A stretch of DNA of 64,000 bases from Pseudomonas sp. MAG733B. Its GTDB lineage: Bacteria > Pseudomonadota > Gammaproteobacteria > Pseudomonadales > Pseudomonadaceae. The notes under the pieces were generated by a model. The model saw only the letters and a program-made list of their open reading frames with translations, was not told the DNA's origin and ran no database searches. The DNA is taken from positions 4,960,001-5,024,000 of the forward strand of contig NZ_CP145732.1 in assembly GCF_036884845.1 (NCBI RefSeq), in the 5' to 3' direction. This document shows positions 19,424-29,988 of this stretch, one piece after another (position 1 is the stretch's first letter; every line of letters begins with the position of its first letter). The position numbers were made by a program, and so were the translations under genes.

Positions 19424-20629
19424 CTAGAAGGTTGGCTCGGCATATATCGCTGACGCGGTACCAAGTGCGCGCAGACCAATAAGCACGACCACCACCATTA
19501 CCAGCCCCGCAACAATGGCTACACCGAACCCTGCCCGCGCGCCATAGACGTCGATGATCAGGCCTGAAAGTACTCCACCGAGCGCTACGCCGATGCTGAT
19601 GCCTGTCGTCATCCACGTTAGTCCTTCGGTGATCCTGGACGGAGGAACAATGATAGTTCCCAGATTCATCACGATGACCATCGTTGGCGCGAACGACATG
19701 CCTGCCACAAAGAGCATTCCCGCAAGGATGTAGACGTCCGGTGAGAAAATGGGCAATACAGCTGTGACTGCCGTTACCAATATCCCGATAAAAAACTGCT
19801 TTTCAATCGCCAGGGAAATCCTTAACGCTCCGAATGTCAGGCCCGCGATCATTGAGCCGAGCGCATAGGCTGCCAAGATGAAGCTGGCGGACGTTGGCCA
19901 GCCTTGTGCGTTGGCGAAGGCAACTACAGCCACATCGATTGATCCCCCAATAACACCCATCGCTAGAAGTGCCAGAACGATGGTGCGAACGCCGGGGATA
20001 AGTAAGGCCGAACTTGCGTTCCTCCTGCTGCCCGCGACGACCTTCGGTTCTGTCTGCCGCTGCAGAAGAAAAGCAGTCACACCGATTACCAGGAGCAATA
20101 CGGCAACAAGAGGTCCGGCTTCGGCGAAGAAGCTGATGCTCAGAGCAATGGCGAGTGGTGGGCCGATAATAAAGGCGAGTTCAGTTAGAACAGTGTCCAG
20201 TGAGAAGGCCGTGTGTAGTTGCGGCTTGCCACGGAAAAGCTGTGTCCAGCGCGCTCTTATCATGGCAGGCATGCTAGGCATTGTGCCTGCCAGTGCCGCA
20301 AGAATAAAAAACAGTACCGCTGGGGCCCGCATGTAGACAGCAAGTATCAGCGTCAGCAACATACCAATGCTGAAGGCAGTCACAAAGGGCAAAACCCGAC
20401 TCTGACCTCGCTGATCGACGAGTTTCGATATTTGCGGGCCGATCAGCGCATTCGCCAATGTAAAGGTACCTGCGACAGAACCAGCCAGCCAATAAAGGCC
20501 CGTCTGCTGCACCAACATAGTAATGATGCCGATGCCGATCATTGCCTGTGGCAGACGAGCGATGGAGCTCGCGATGACTAACCCCATGACACCGGGGGTT
20601 GTCAGAAGTTCGCGATAAGGATTAGCCAT
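19424..20629 (-). CDS. MFS transporter, possible peptide exporter
   Basis: Major facilitator superfamily protein of 401 residues with about twelve hydrophobic helices. The MFS loop motif is recognisable as ISKLVDQRGQSRVLPF near residue 65. The start MANPYRELL at 20629 is preceded by GGAGA at good spacing; the frame extends upstream but without a ribosome site. It lies 168 bp downstream of the NRPS gene on the same strand, so it may be co-transcribed and export the NRPS product; this is inference from position only. Codon use and GC are lower than in the housekeeping genes nearby. The substrate cannot be told from the sequence. Confidence 0.8.
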   Translation of the reverse strand: MANPYRELLTTPGVMGLVIASSIARLPQAMIGIGIITMLVQQTGLYWLAGSVAGTFTLANALIGPQISKLVDQRGQSRVLPFVTAFSIGMLLTLILAVYMRAPAVLFFILAALAGTMPSMPAMIRARWTQLFRGKPQLHTAFSLDTVLTELAFIIGPPLAIALSISFFAEAGPLVAVLLLVIGVTAFLLQRQTEPKVVAGSRRNASSALLIPGVRTIVLALLAMGVIGGSIDVAVVAFANAQGWPTSASFILAAYALGSMIAGLTFGALRISLAIEKQFFIGILVTAVTAVLPIFSPDVYILAGMLFVAGMSFAPTMVIVMNLGTIIVPPSRITEGLTWMTTGISIGVALGGVLSGLIIDVYGARAGFGVAIVAGLVMVVVVLIGLRALGTASAIYAEPTF

Positions 20630-20796
20630 GATTTCTCCAGTTTTTAATTCGACGCTGATAAGTATTCCGCTGCACGTGACGTAAACAATTGGATGCGGTT
20701 TACCGGCGACAAAAATGTCGATTTGAGCAAGCATACAAGAAGGTAGTTACAAAACTTGCAACAGCCCCACTTGCATGCCGGCTAGTGTCTGTAAAG

Positions 20797-23700
20797 CTAA
20801 TGCTCAATCATCCTTGCAAGTGCTCGATCAAATGCTTCAGCCAAGTGCTCGCGATTACTGACATCAGCCATCATGGACAGATGCCCGCCCGGAACAGAAA
20901 TAGAACGAATAGCCAAATCAGGTAATCGTTCTCTCCACCCGCCTACCATATCAACCCGAGGCAGACTCGAACGCTCACGATCCGCAGCGTAGAAATGATA
21001 GAGATTGATCGGTAATGGCACGGGCTTATAGGCGCCGGCAATTTGTGAAAATTGATAAATGGCCTGCCATTTGACTGTTTCCAGTGAGATGTCTGCGTTT
21101 AAATCATAACCTCCCAGTTCCTGGGCTTTTCTTATCAGCTTACCAAACTCATCACACTCACTTAATATATCGAATTCATGACGCTCCGCTTCGGAAACCA
21201 TCGCCTTAACATGATCAATAAAATAGTGATTTATATCTTGATTCTTATAAAGCAACTTATGTGGCGCCGGAACATCAATAAATCCTAAAAACTCAACGCT
21301 GGCATCTTTGCACATAAGCGCATGGGCGATGGCGTAAGCGAGGATTCCTCCAGAAGAATATCCCGCAATCCGATAGGGCCCTTCAGGCTGAATCGCCTGG
21401 ATGAGCGGTACCATTCTTTCCGCCATAACCTCCATTGAGCGAGGAAAAGGTTCGCCAATGGCCGACCACGGCAACACATGGATCGGGCAGCTCATCCGGA
21501 TCTGTTGTGCCAGAGAAATAGCATACGAATAATCAGCTAATCCCGAAGGAACAAAAAAGACCGGAGACTCAGTCCCGCCACTGCGCACCGTGATCGCTCC
21601 GACATGCCGATTAGGCAAAGGAGACTGTGCGATTTCAAAGGCAAGGCTAGTCATACGCGGGTGTTCAAAAATGTCGCTCAGCGAACACTCCAAACCATAA
21701 CTCCTGATTTTTTGCATCAGCTGGATGGCCATGAGCGAATGACCGCCGAGGGCGAAGAAGTTGTCATGGCGCCCCACCTGTTCAACCCCGAGCAACTCTG
21801 ACCAAAGCGCTGCCAGGATAGTCTCAGTCTCACCTTGTGGGGCCTCATAGGCCGCATGGGCAAAGGCCTCCCCCTCAGGGACAGGCAATGCCCGCCGATC
21901 AAGCTTGCCGTTAGGCGTCAGCGGCAAGCTTTCAATGAGCACAAAGGCAGACGGCACCATGTAGTCGGGTAAACGTTCACTCAGATAATCACGCAGTCGT
22001 CCTGCAAGCGGTAAACCCGCCTCGGAGTAGGCCTTGAATATAGAGGCATCATTGTCCGAGACTGGCTGAGCCACCACATAAGCGACCAGTCGCTTGTCGG
22101 TGTCTACGCCTTGCACCTCCACAACCGCCTCGCGGATGGAGGGATGCTCGGTCAATCTGGCCGCGATTTCGCCCGGCTCAATCCTCAAGCCCCGGATCTT
22201 GACCTGGTCGTCATTGCGGCCCAGGAACACCAGGTTTCCGTTCGACAGATAACGGGCCAAATCCCCCGTTTTATACATACGCGCGTCAGGCTTGCCTGCA
22301 AAATGATCGAGCAAGAAACGCTCGTCCGTCAGTTCGGGGAGGTTGAGATATCCACGTGCAACACCGCTCCCGCCGATACACATCTCACCCACCGCACCCA
22401 TCGGAACAGGCTCGCCATGCGCGTCCAGAAGGTAGATGCACGTGTTTGAAATCGGACGGCCTATAGGAACAGGATCAACATCATCAGACGAACAGCGATG
22501 GACCGCAGCCCAGACCGTCGCTTCCGTCGGGCCATATTCATTGAATAATTCAATGGCAGTAAATGCTGAAGTCACATCCTGAATCAGCTTCGCAGGACAC
22601 AATTCACCCGCCACGATCACCTGACGGAGTTTTCCATATCCGAGTTGGGCGACTTGCGGCAGAACCAGTCTTGCGAGAGACGGCACAAGCAGCACCGATG
22701 TGACGCTGTTTTCAATCAAAAGACTGCTGATAATTTGTGGATCTATGACTGCTTTGGTGCCTGGTAAACACAAAGTACCACCGGTTGTTAACGTTCCAAA
22801 GATGCCTGCCACGGAACTGTCAAACGCCATCGATGACAATAGTAAAAACACCACATCGGATCCCGGTTTATAGACCGTGGTTCTTGCCAGTGTCGATGCA
22901 ATCAATCCACGATGTTCGATCATGACGCCCTTGGGCTGTCCGGTTGAACCCGAGGTGTAGATGATATAAGCGAGGTTGCGGGGTGTAAGGCCGGGAATCT
23001 GGAAATTGGCATCAGCCTCCGTCAACACCCCTGCCTGGGATTCATTGGGATCTAGCACAATATGGGTCTGCAACGCCTCACCCAACACTTGCCGCCCGGC
23101 CGCATCGGCCAGCACCAGGGCCGGCGCCGTATCGGCAAGAATATAAGTCAGTCGATCTCCCGGATAGGCGGGATCAAGCGGCACATAGGCGCCACCCGCC
23201 TTCAGGATCGCCATAAGGCCAACAACCATCGCTGCAGAGCGCTCGACACAGATCGCCACCCGCTGGTCTGGTCCAACACCCAACTCGATCAGCCGATGTG
23301 CCAGTCGATTTGCCCTGACATTGAGCTCACCGTAACTGAACGCCTCCCCCTCAAAGATCAGTGCCGTCGCCTCTGGACTGAGCGCAACCTGCGCCTCAAA
23401 TAAATGATGAATGCACAAATGATCCGGGCAGGATGCATCCGTCGTGTTCAACGTCTTGAGCAGCAATGTACGCTCAGACGCAGGCAGAATGTCCAGCTGT
23501 CGAACCGGGCGGAGCGGCGAGCGTTCCAAGGTCTGCGCCAGACTTTCCAAGGCCTGCTCCATATAGCCACACACACGATCGGAATCGAACGGAGTGACCA
23601 CTTGGGTCGTCAACCCCAGCGAGTGACTGAAATCTTCCACAGACAATGTAAACGGATAATTGGTCCGCTCTTGTTCACTCAAGAACTCGACGCCGGGCAT

Positions 23701-26700
23701 TTGCTGCATGGTTTGAACAATATTGTCCGCACCAGACAGATCATTGTGCCGATAGTTGAGCAATGCGCTGAACAGTGGCGTACCGGTAGCGACCCCACTG
23801 CACCTTTGTGCCAGCGCCAGTGAGGCATGCTCGTGAGCGAGCAACTCAGCCAATCGAGCATGAGCCCGCTGGACACTCCCGGCGGTATCAATGCCACCTG
23901 AGTCCAATCGGATCGGTAGAGTGTTGATGAACATGCCCATGGCTCGATCTGACCCATCTCCCGCTTGCATGCGTCCAAACAACACCGTACCAAACACGAC
24001 CTGTTCCTGACCGCTGGTGCGTGCCAGTACTTGAGCAAAGGCAACGTGACACAGACTGGCGAGACTCACATTCAATCGCCTCGCCTGCGCCCGCAGCCGA
24101 TCATTCAGTTCGGCCGAAACCATGCGGTGGGTCTGCCCCACCTGCGCGCCGTCCAGATGTACTTCCGCCAATCCAAATGGAAGCGTCGGCTCTTCTACAT
24201 CAGCCAGCATTGATTTGAAGAAACGTTCATGCTCCTGCACGCTCTTGCCCATACGCACCTGAGCGATCAGGTTGCGGAACGGCTGAGGCGATGGCAGTTT
24301 CTCCCCACATCCGGAAAGGAAGGCTTGTACTTCGTTATAAAAACACTGCAATGAAGAAGCATCATCAATCAAGTGATGCTGAAGTTGCAGCAGAACAAAA
24401 CGGCCTTCGACAGGATCATGGGCAACAATAAAGCGCAGCACCGGTGCCTGGGTCAGGTCAATTCGGTGGCAGCATGAATCAAAGCGCCGGGAAAGCTGTT
24501 CGGTAATCGGGCCATCTGCCGGATCAAGAACAACATCAGTGACTGAGAGTGGAGCCTGTCGCCAGACCACTTGCGCGGCGCGTGACATCCCTTCCCAGAC
24601 AAAGGCGGTACGCAAAATGTCGTGACGGTCTACCACTTGTTGAACTGCGCCGAGGTATCGCTCCAATGTTTCACGATCAGCAAAGGTCATCTGGGCCACC
24701 AGCAAATAGGGGTCGCCTTCTTTAGCCAGCATGTGGTGGAACAGGATGCCGTCCTGCATCGGTGAGAGTGCATAGATGTCCTGGATGTTGGCTGCCCCGC
24801 CAGGAACCTGTGAAACGATCAGGTCGACGTCCGATTGGCTGAGTTCAATCAACGGCAACAGTTCGGGCGTGATTCTGGACGTGTCAGGCGTGATCAGGTT
24901 GGGCGGCACCATCACCTCACTGTGTTGGCCAAGCGTGCTAGCCAGCACCAACAACACGGGCGTCTGGAACAGATCACGCACAGCAAGGCTCAAGCCCTGG
25001 CGGCGCAACCGCTCGATCAACCGCACAGCCAAGAGTGAATGGCCGCCGAGGGCGAAGAAGTTGTCGTGGCGACCGACCTGTTCAACGCCAAGCAGTTCTG
25101 ACCAGATCCTGGCAAGGATGACCTCTATCTCGCCTAACGGCGCCTCGTAGGCCGCATGGGCAAAGGCCTCGCCCTCAGGATCCGGCAACGCTCGCCGATC
25201 AAGCTTGCCATTACCCGTCAGCGGTAAGCTTTCCAGGCGTACAAAGGCAGACGGCACCATGTAGTCAGGTAAACGGCCACTCAGATAATCACGCAGTGTT
25301 CCCGCCAGCGCCAACCCAGCCTCAGAGCCTACCGACGTGTCATGAACATCCGACTGCGCCACTAAGTAAGCAACCAGGCGCTTGTCGGCCTTCTCGCCTT
25401 GTGCCACCACCACCGCCTCACGGATGGAGGGATGCTCGGCCAATCGGGCCGCAATTTCACCCAGTTCAATCCGGAAGCCGCGGATCTTGACCTGATCGTC
25501 ATTACGGCCAAGGAACGCCAGATTGCCGTTCGGAAGATAACGGGCCAGGTCTCCCGTTTTATACATCCGCGCGCCAGGCTTGCCGGCAAAAGGATCGAAC
25601 AAGAAACGTTCTGCGGTCAGCTCGGGACGGTTCAGATAGCCACGCGCAACGCCCGCACCGCCTACGTACATTTCACCCACAGCCCCCATCGGAACAGGCT
25701 GGCCAAACGCGTCCAGAAGATAGAGAGTCAAATCAGGCAGGCGCTTACCGACCCCGCTATCGTCTTGTTGCGCATCGGATGAAGTCAGCGGATACCAGGT
25801 GACGTGAACCGTGGTTTCCGTGATCCCGTACATGTTGACCAATTTCGGAGCCGACTCGCCACGCACACCATACCAATCGCGCAAGGTCGACGACGGTTGT
25901 AGCGCTTCGCCGCCAAAGATGACGTAACGCAGCCGATCCGATGACGGTTGTACATACTCCATCAAGGCGGTAAAGGCGCTCGGGGTCTGGTTCAGGACGG
26001 TGACGCCCTGTTCACAAATCAACTGGTAGAACGCCTGCGGAGAGCGGGTAATGGCATGAGGAACCAACACCAGCGTGCCGCCATAACGAAGGGCTCCCCA
26101 CAGTTCCCAGACAGAGAAGTCGAAGGCAAAAGAATGGAACAGGCACCAGATGTCGCTGTTCGCAAAACCAAAGGCGGCGTGGGTCGTATCGAACAGACGC
26201 ACCACCTGGGCATGCTCGACCATGACGCCTTTTGGCTGCCCAGTTGAGCCCGAGGTATAGATGATATAAGCGAGGTTGCTGGGGGTAAGCCCGGGAACTT
26301 CAGGATTGGCGTCCGCCCCGATCAACACTTCAGCCTGGACCTCATCGGGATCGAGCACGGTATGAGCCTGCAAAGCACTCCCCAGCGCCTGGCGCCCGGC
26401 CGCATCAGCCAGCACCAGGACCGGCGCGGTATCCCCAAGAATGAACGCCAATCGCTCCCCTGAGTACTCCGGATCAAGCGGCACATAGGCGCCGCCCGCT
26501 TTCAGGATCGCCATTAGGCCAACAACCATCGCCAGGGAGCGCTCGACACAGATTGCCACCCGCTGGTCGGGCCCCGCTCCCAGTGCAATCAGCCGATGTG
26601 CCAGCCGGTTAGCCCTGGCGTTGAGTTCGCCATAGCTCAGAGACTCTTGCCCAAAGACCAGTGCCGTTGCCTCAGGACTGCGTGCAACTTGCTCCTCAAA

Positions 26701-29700
26701 TAGATGATGCATGCACAGATGAGCTGGGCAGGACTCCTCCACCGAGTTCCACGTCTTGAGCAACAATGTGCGCTCGGACGCATCAAGCAGGTCTATTGTG
26801 GCTACAGTCTGGCTTGCATCCCTGGTCATCTCGGCAAGGGCGGTCTTCAGATAACCTACATGACGCTCAATCGTGACCGAATCAAACAATGCAGTCGCAT
26901 AGCCAAGAGCACCAACGATTCGATCGCCCGCTTCGGCCAGGTTCAGCTCCAGATCGAACCGCGCTACATCATAGGAAGAACCAACCGGACTGACTTCAAG
27001 GCCGGGAAAGGCCCATTGGCCTGCATCATGGTTTTGCCAGGCAAACACCACCTGAAACAGTGGCGTATGGCTCAATCGTCTTGGCGGCTGCGTGATTTCC
27101 ACCACCTGTTCAAATGGCAGATCCTGATGATCCTGGGCCTTGAGTGCCCGCTCGCGTACTTGAGCAATGAGGTCGGCAACGGTCGGGTTTTCGCCAAGAT
27201 CAATCCGCAGCGCCAGTGTGTTGACGAAGAAACCGATCAGCGGCTCAATGTCGCAATGGCCCCGGTTGGCACTTGGCGCTCCGATCACAATATCGTCCTG
27301 CCCCGACAGACGTGACAGTACAGTCGCCCAGGCCGACAACAGTGTCGTGAACAGCGTCACCCCTTGCTGCTGGCTAAAATGCTTGAGAGCAGTTGTCAGC
27401 TCTGCACTTAGTTCGATCGGCACAGAGGCGCCTACAAGGGATTGCTGCTCAGGCCGCCGTCTGTCTGTAGGCAGGGCGAGCAGCGTTGGTGCATCGGCCA
27501 GAGCCTGCTTCCAATAAGCCGCTTGCTCATTCAAGCGCTCCCCCGACAGCCATTGCCGCTGCCAGGCGGCATAGTCCGGATACTGGATTGCAAGCGGCGG
27601 CAAGGGACTGGCCTGATGGTTTCTGAAAGCCGTATACAGCGCACTTAGCTCAGGCAAAAGTATGCCGAGCGACCAGCCATCCGAGACGATGTGGTGTTGT
27701 GTGAGTAGCAATACATGCTTATCAGCAGATGAGGGGACAGACACTCGGATCAGGCAAGCCCGGATCAGTGGCCCCGCAGCGAGATCAAAGGGGGCGCGAG
27801 CCTCTTCGGTACAAAGCCTTGCAAGCTCGGCTTTTGCGCCCGCCCCAGGGAGATCAATCCGACGCAATGGCAAACCTTGATCACAGGCCAGCAGACGCAC
27901 TTCGACCTCCCCCTCTTTGGTGACAAAGACCGAGCGCAATGCCTCATGGCGCGACCACAGTGCATCAAGGGCCTGCTGCAAGACCGTCAGGTTCAACTGG
28001 CCACATAATCTCAGAGCCAAGGGGATGTGATAGGCATCGCTGATTCCACTATCGAGTTGCGCCAGAAACCACAGTCGCTGCTGAGCAAAAGACAGCGGCA
28101 AGGACTCATCGCGAGAAATTGCCCTGATCGATGCTCGCGCCACAGCGCCAGCGTTGCGCTGAGCCTCAATCGCCAAAGCCACAGCCTTGAGCGTTGGAGA
28201 GGCGAACAAGGTTGCCAGAGGTAATTCAGCCCCAAACGATGCGACGCGACTGACCAGCCGCACGGCCATGAGCGAATGGCCACCAAGGGCAAAGAAGTTA
28301 TCATGGCGACCGACGTGTTCAACGCCAAGCAGCTCTGACCAGATCCCGGCAAGGGTGACCTCTATCTCGCCTAACGGCGCCTCGTAGGCCGAATGGGCAA
28401 AGTCGCCCTCCTGCGGAACAGGCAACGCCTTGCGATCAAGCTTGCCATTGGCCGTCAGGGGGAAGCTTTCCATTCGCACAAAGGCAGACGGCACCATGTA
28501 GTCCGGTAAACGGCCACTCAGATAATCATGCAGCGTTCCCGCCAGCGCCAAGCCAGTTTCAGAAGCTACTTCCTTGTGCTCAGAGACATCAGTTTCCAGA
28601 ATCTCGGACTGAGCCAAAACATACGCGACCAGGCGCTTGTCGGTCTCCTCGCCTTGCGCCACCACCACCGCCTCGCGGATGGAGGGATGCTCGGCCAATT
28701 TGGCCACAATCTCACCCAACTCAATGCGGAAGCCGCGGATCTTGACCTGGTCGTCATTACGGCCAAGAAAAACCAGATTCCCGTTCGGAAGATAACGGGC
28801 CAGATCCCCCGACCTGTACATCCGCGCGTCAGCCTTCCCCGCAAAAGGGTCGTGCAGGAAACGTTCTGCGGTCAGTTCGGGACGGTTCAGGTATCCGCGC
28901 GCAACTCCCGCCCCACCGATATACATCTCACCCACCGCCCCCATCGGAACAGGCTGGCCATGCGCGTCCAGAAGATAGAGGTTCAAATCCGGCAGACGTT
29001 GACCGATCACGCTGTCGGCTTGTTGTGCATCTGATGACGTCAGAGGGTAATAGGTGACGTGGACCGTGGTTTCCGTGATCCCATACATGTTGACCAGTTG
29101 TGGGACAAATTCGCCACGCACCCCATACCAGTCGCGCAGGGTCGACGGCTGCAGCGCTTCGCCTCCAAAGATGACATAGCGCAGCCGGTCCGATGACGGA
29201 TGTACGTACTCCATCAAGGCGGTAAACGCGCTCGGCGTCTGGTTCAAAACGGTGACGCCCTGCTCACAAATCAACTGGTAAAACGCTTGCGGAGAACGGG
29301 TAATCGCATGCGGGACCAGCACCAGCGTCCCTCCATAACGAAGGGCTCCCCACAGTTCCCAGACCGAGAAGTCGAAGGCAAAAGAGTGGAACAGACACCA
29401 AACATCACTGGCCTCAAAACCAAAAGATGGATGTGTCGTGTCGAACAGACGCACCACCTGAGCATGCTCGACCATGACCCCTTTGGGCTGTCCGGTTGAA
29501 CCCGAGGTATAGATGATATAGGCGAGGTTGCTGGGGGTAAGGCTGGTGACTTCAGGATTGGCGTCAACTTCAGCGTGGACATCACCAGGATCAAGGACGG
29601 TATGAGCCTGCAAAGCAGCCCCGAGCGCTCGGCGTCCCGCCGCGTCAGCCAGCACCAGGACTGGAGCCGTATCTGCAAGAATGAACGCCAGCCGTTCCCC

Positions 29701-29988
29701 CGAATATTCCGGATCGAGCGGCACATAGGCACCGCCCGCCTTCAGGATCGCCATCAGGCCAATAATCATCGCAGGGGAGCGCTCGACACAGATCGCCACA
29801 AGCTGGTCAGGTCCAACACCCAAGGTAATTAACCGATGGGCCAGCCGATTAGCCCTGGCGTTGAGTTCACCATAGCTGAGCGCCTCCCCCTCAAAGACCA
29901 GTGCCACTGCCTCAGGGTTGCGCGCAACTTGCGCCTCGAATAAATGGTTAATGCACAGATGATCCGGATATTTAGACATATTCTTCAC
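20797..29988 (-). CDS. Three-module nonribosomal peptide synthetase (A-T-C-A-T-C-A-T-TE)
   Basis: A 3063-codon NRPS. Domain order with approximate anchor residues: A1 (YTSGSTG 158), T1 (GGHS 569), C1 (HHIVSDG 764), A2 (1244), T2 (1648), C2 (HHMLAKEGD 1749, HHLIDDA 1872), A3 (2344), T3 (2749), and a type I thioesterase with GYSSGG (serine near 2878) and a late histidine (GGHLSMM, near 3034). There is no starter condensation domain, so A1 initiates with a free amino acid. A1 and A2 both read the ten-residue code DFWNIGMVHK, the established threonine code. A3 reads DSALIAEVWK, which I do not recognise. C1 is LCL-like; C2 has the N-terminal HH..xxxxGD motif of dual epimerisation/condensation domains. 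Predicted product: L-Thr-D-Thr-X, released by the TE. The GTG start at 29988 has AGGAGG five bases upstream; ATG 29979 is an alternative. No MbtH or PPTase gene is near. Confidence 0.9.
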   Translation of the reverse strand: MKNMSKYPDHLCINHLFEAQVARNPEAVALVFEGEALSYGELNARANRLAHRLITLGVGPDQLVAICVERSPAMIIGLMAILKAGGAYVPLDPEYSGERLAFILADTAPVLVLADAAGRRALGAALQAHTVLDPGDVHAEVDANPEVTSLTPSNLAYIIYTSGSTGQPKGVMVEHAQVVRLFDTTHPSFGFEASDVWCLFHSFAFDFSVWELWGALRYGGTLVLVPHAITRSPQAFYQLICEQGVTVLNQTPSAFTALMEYVHPSSDRLRYVIFGGEALQPSTLRDWYGVRGEFVPQLVNMYGITETTVHVTYYPLTSSDAQQADSVIGQRLPDLNLYLLDAHGQPVPMGAVGEMYIGGAGVARGYLNRPELTAERFLHDPFAGKADARMYRSGDLARYLPNGNLVFLGRNDDQVKIRGFRIELGEIVAKLAEHPSIREAVVVAQGEETDKRLVAYVLAQSEILETDVSEHKEVASETGLALAGTLHDYLSGRLPDYMVPSAFVRMESFPLTANGKLDRKALPVPQEGDFAHSAYEAPLGEIEVTLAGIWSELLGVEHVGRHDNFFALGGHSLMAVRLVSRVASFGAELPLATLFASPTLKAVALAIEAQRNAGAVARASIRAISRDESLPLSFAQQRLWFLAQLDSGISDAYHIPLALRLCGQLNLTVLQQALDALWSRHEALRSVFVTKEGEVEVRLLACDQGLPLRRIDLPGAGAKAELARLCTEEARAPFDLAAGPLIRACLIRVSVPSSADKHVLLLTQHHIVSDGWSLGILLPELSALYTAFRNHQASPLPPLAIQYPDYAAWQRQWLSGERLNEQAAYWKQALADAPTLLALPTDRRRPEQQSLVGASVPIELSAELTTALKHFSQQQGVTLFTTLLSAWATVLSRLSGQDDIVIGAPSANRGHCDIEPLIGFFVNTLALRIDLGENPTVADLIAQVRERALKAQDHQDLPFEQVVEITQPPRRLSHTPLFQVVFAWQNHDAGQWAFPGLEVSPVGSSYDVARFDLELNLAEAGDRIVGALGYATALFDSVTIERHVGYLKTALAEMTRDASQTVATIDLLDASERTLLLKTWNSVEESCPAHLCMHHLFEEQVARSPEATALVFGQESLSYGELNARANRLAHRLIALGAGPDQRVAICVERSLAMVVGLMAILKAGGAYVPLDPEYSGERLAFILGDTAPVLVLADAAGRQALGSALQAHTVLDPDEVQAEVLIGADANPEVPGLTPSNLAYIIYTSGSTGQPKGVMVEHAQVVRLFDTTHAAFGFANSDIWCLFHSFAFDFSVWELWGALRYGGTLVLVPHAITRSPQAFYQLICEQGVTVLNQTPSAFTALMEYVQPSSDRLRYVIFGGEALQPSSTLRDWYGVRGESAPKLVNMYGITETTVHVTWYPLTSSDAQQDDSGVGKRLPDLTLYLLDAFGQPVPMGAVGEMYVGGAGVARGYLNRPELTAERFLFDPFAGKPGARMYKTGDLARYLPNGNLAFLGRNDDQVKIRGFRIELGEIAARLAEHPSIREAVVVAQGEKADKRLVAYLVAQSDVHDTSVGSEAGLALAGTLRDYLSGRLPDYMVPSAFVRLESLPLTGNGKLDRRALPDPEGEAFAHAAYEAPLGEIEVILARIWSELLGVEQVGRHDNFFALGGHSLLAVRLIERLRRQGLSLAVRDLFQTPVLLVLASTLGQHSEVMVPPNLITPDTSRITPELLPLIELSQSDVDLIVSQVPGGAANIQDIYALSPMQDGILFHHMLAKEGDPYLLVAQMTFADRETLERYLGAVQQVVDRHDILRTAFVWEGMSRAAQVVWRQAPLSVTDVVLDPADGPITEQLSRRFDSCCHRIDLTQAPVLRFIVAHDPVEGRFVLLQLQHHLIDDASSLQCFYNEVQAFLSGCGEKLPSPQPFRNLIAQVRMGKSVQEHERFFKSMLADVEEPTLPFGLAEVHLDGAQVGQTHRMVSAELNDRLRAQARRLNVSLASLCHVAFAQVLARTSGQEQVVFGTVLFGRMQAGDGSDRAMGMFINTLPIRLDSGGIDTAGSVQRAHARLAELLAHEHASLALAQRCSGVATGTPLFSALLNYRHNDLSGADNIVQTMQQMPGVEFLSEQERTNYPFTLSVEDFSHSLGLTTQVVTPFDSDRVCGYMEQALESLAQTLERSPLRPVRQLDILPASERTLLLKTLNTTDASCPDHLCIHHLFEAQVALSPEATALIFEGEAFSYGELNVRANRLAHRLIELGVGPDQRVAICVERSAAMVVGLMAILKAGGAYVPLDPAYPGDRLTYILADTAPALVLADAAGRQVLGEALQTHIVLDPNESQAGVLTEADANFQIPGLTPRNLAYIIYTSGSTGQPKGVMIEHRGLIASTLARTTVYKPGSDVVFLLLSSMAFDSSVAGIFGTLTTGGTLCLPGTKAVIDPQIISSLLIENSVTSVLLVPSLARLVLPQVAQLGYGKLRQVIVAGELCPAKLIQDVTSAFTAIELFNEYGPTEATVWAAVHRCSSDDVDPVPIGRPISNTCIYLLDAHGEPVPMGAVGEMCIGGSGVARGYLNLPELTDERFLLDHFAGKPDARMYKTGDLARYLSNGNLVFLGRNDDQVKIRGLRIEPGEIAARLTEHPSIREAVVEVQGVDTDKRLVAYVVAQPVSDNDASIFKAYSEAGLPLAGRLRDYLSERLPDYMVPSAFVLIESLPLTPNGKLDRRALPVPEGEAFAHAAYEAPQGETETILAALWSELLGVEQVGRHDNFFALGGHSLMAIQLMQKIRSYGLECSLSDIFEHPRMTSLAFEIAQSPLPNRHVGAITVRSGGTESPVFFVPSGLADYSYAISLAQQIRMSCPIHVLPWSAIGEPFPRSMEVMAERMVPLIQAIQPEGPYRIAGYSSGGILAYAIAHALMCKDASVEFLGFIDVPAPHKLLYKNQDINHYFIDHVKAMVSEAERHEFDILSECDEFGKLIRKAQELGGYDLNADISLETVKWQAIYQFSQIAGAYKPVPLPINLYHFYAADRERSSLPRVDMVGGWRERLPDLAIRSISVPGGHLSMMADVSNREHLAEAFDRALARMIEH

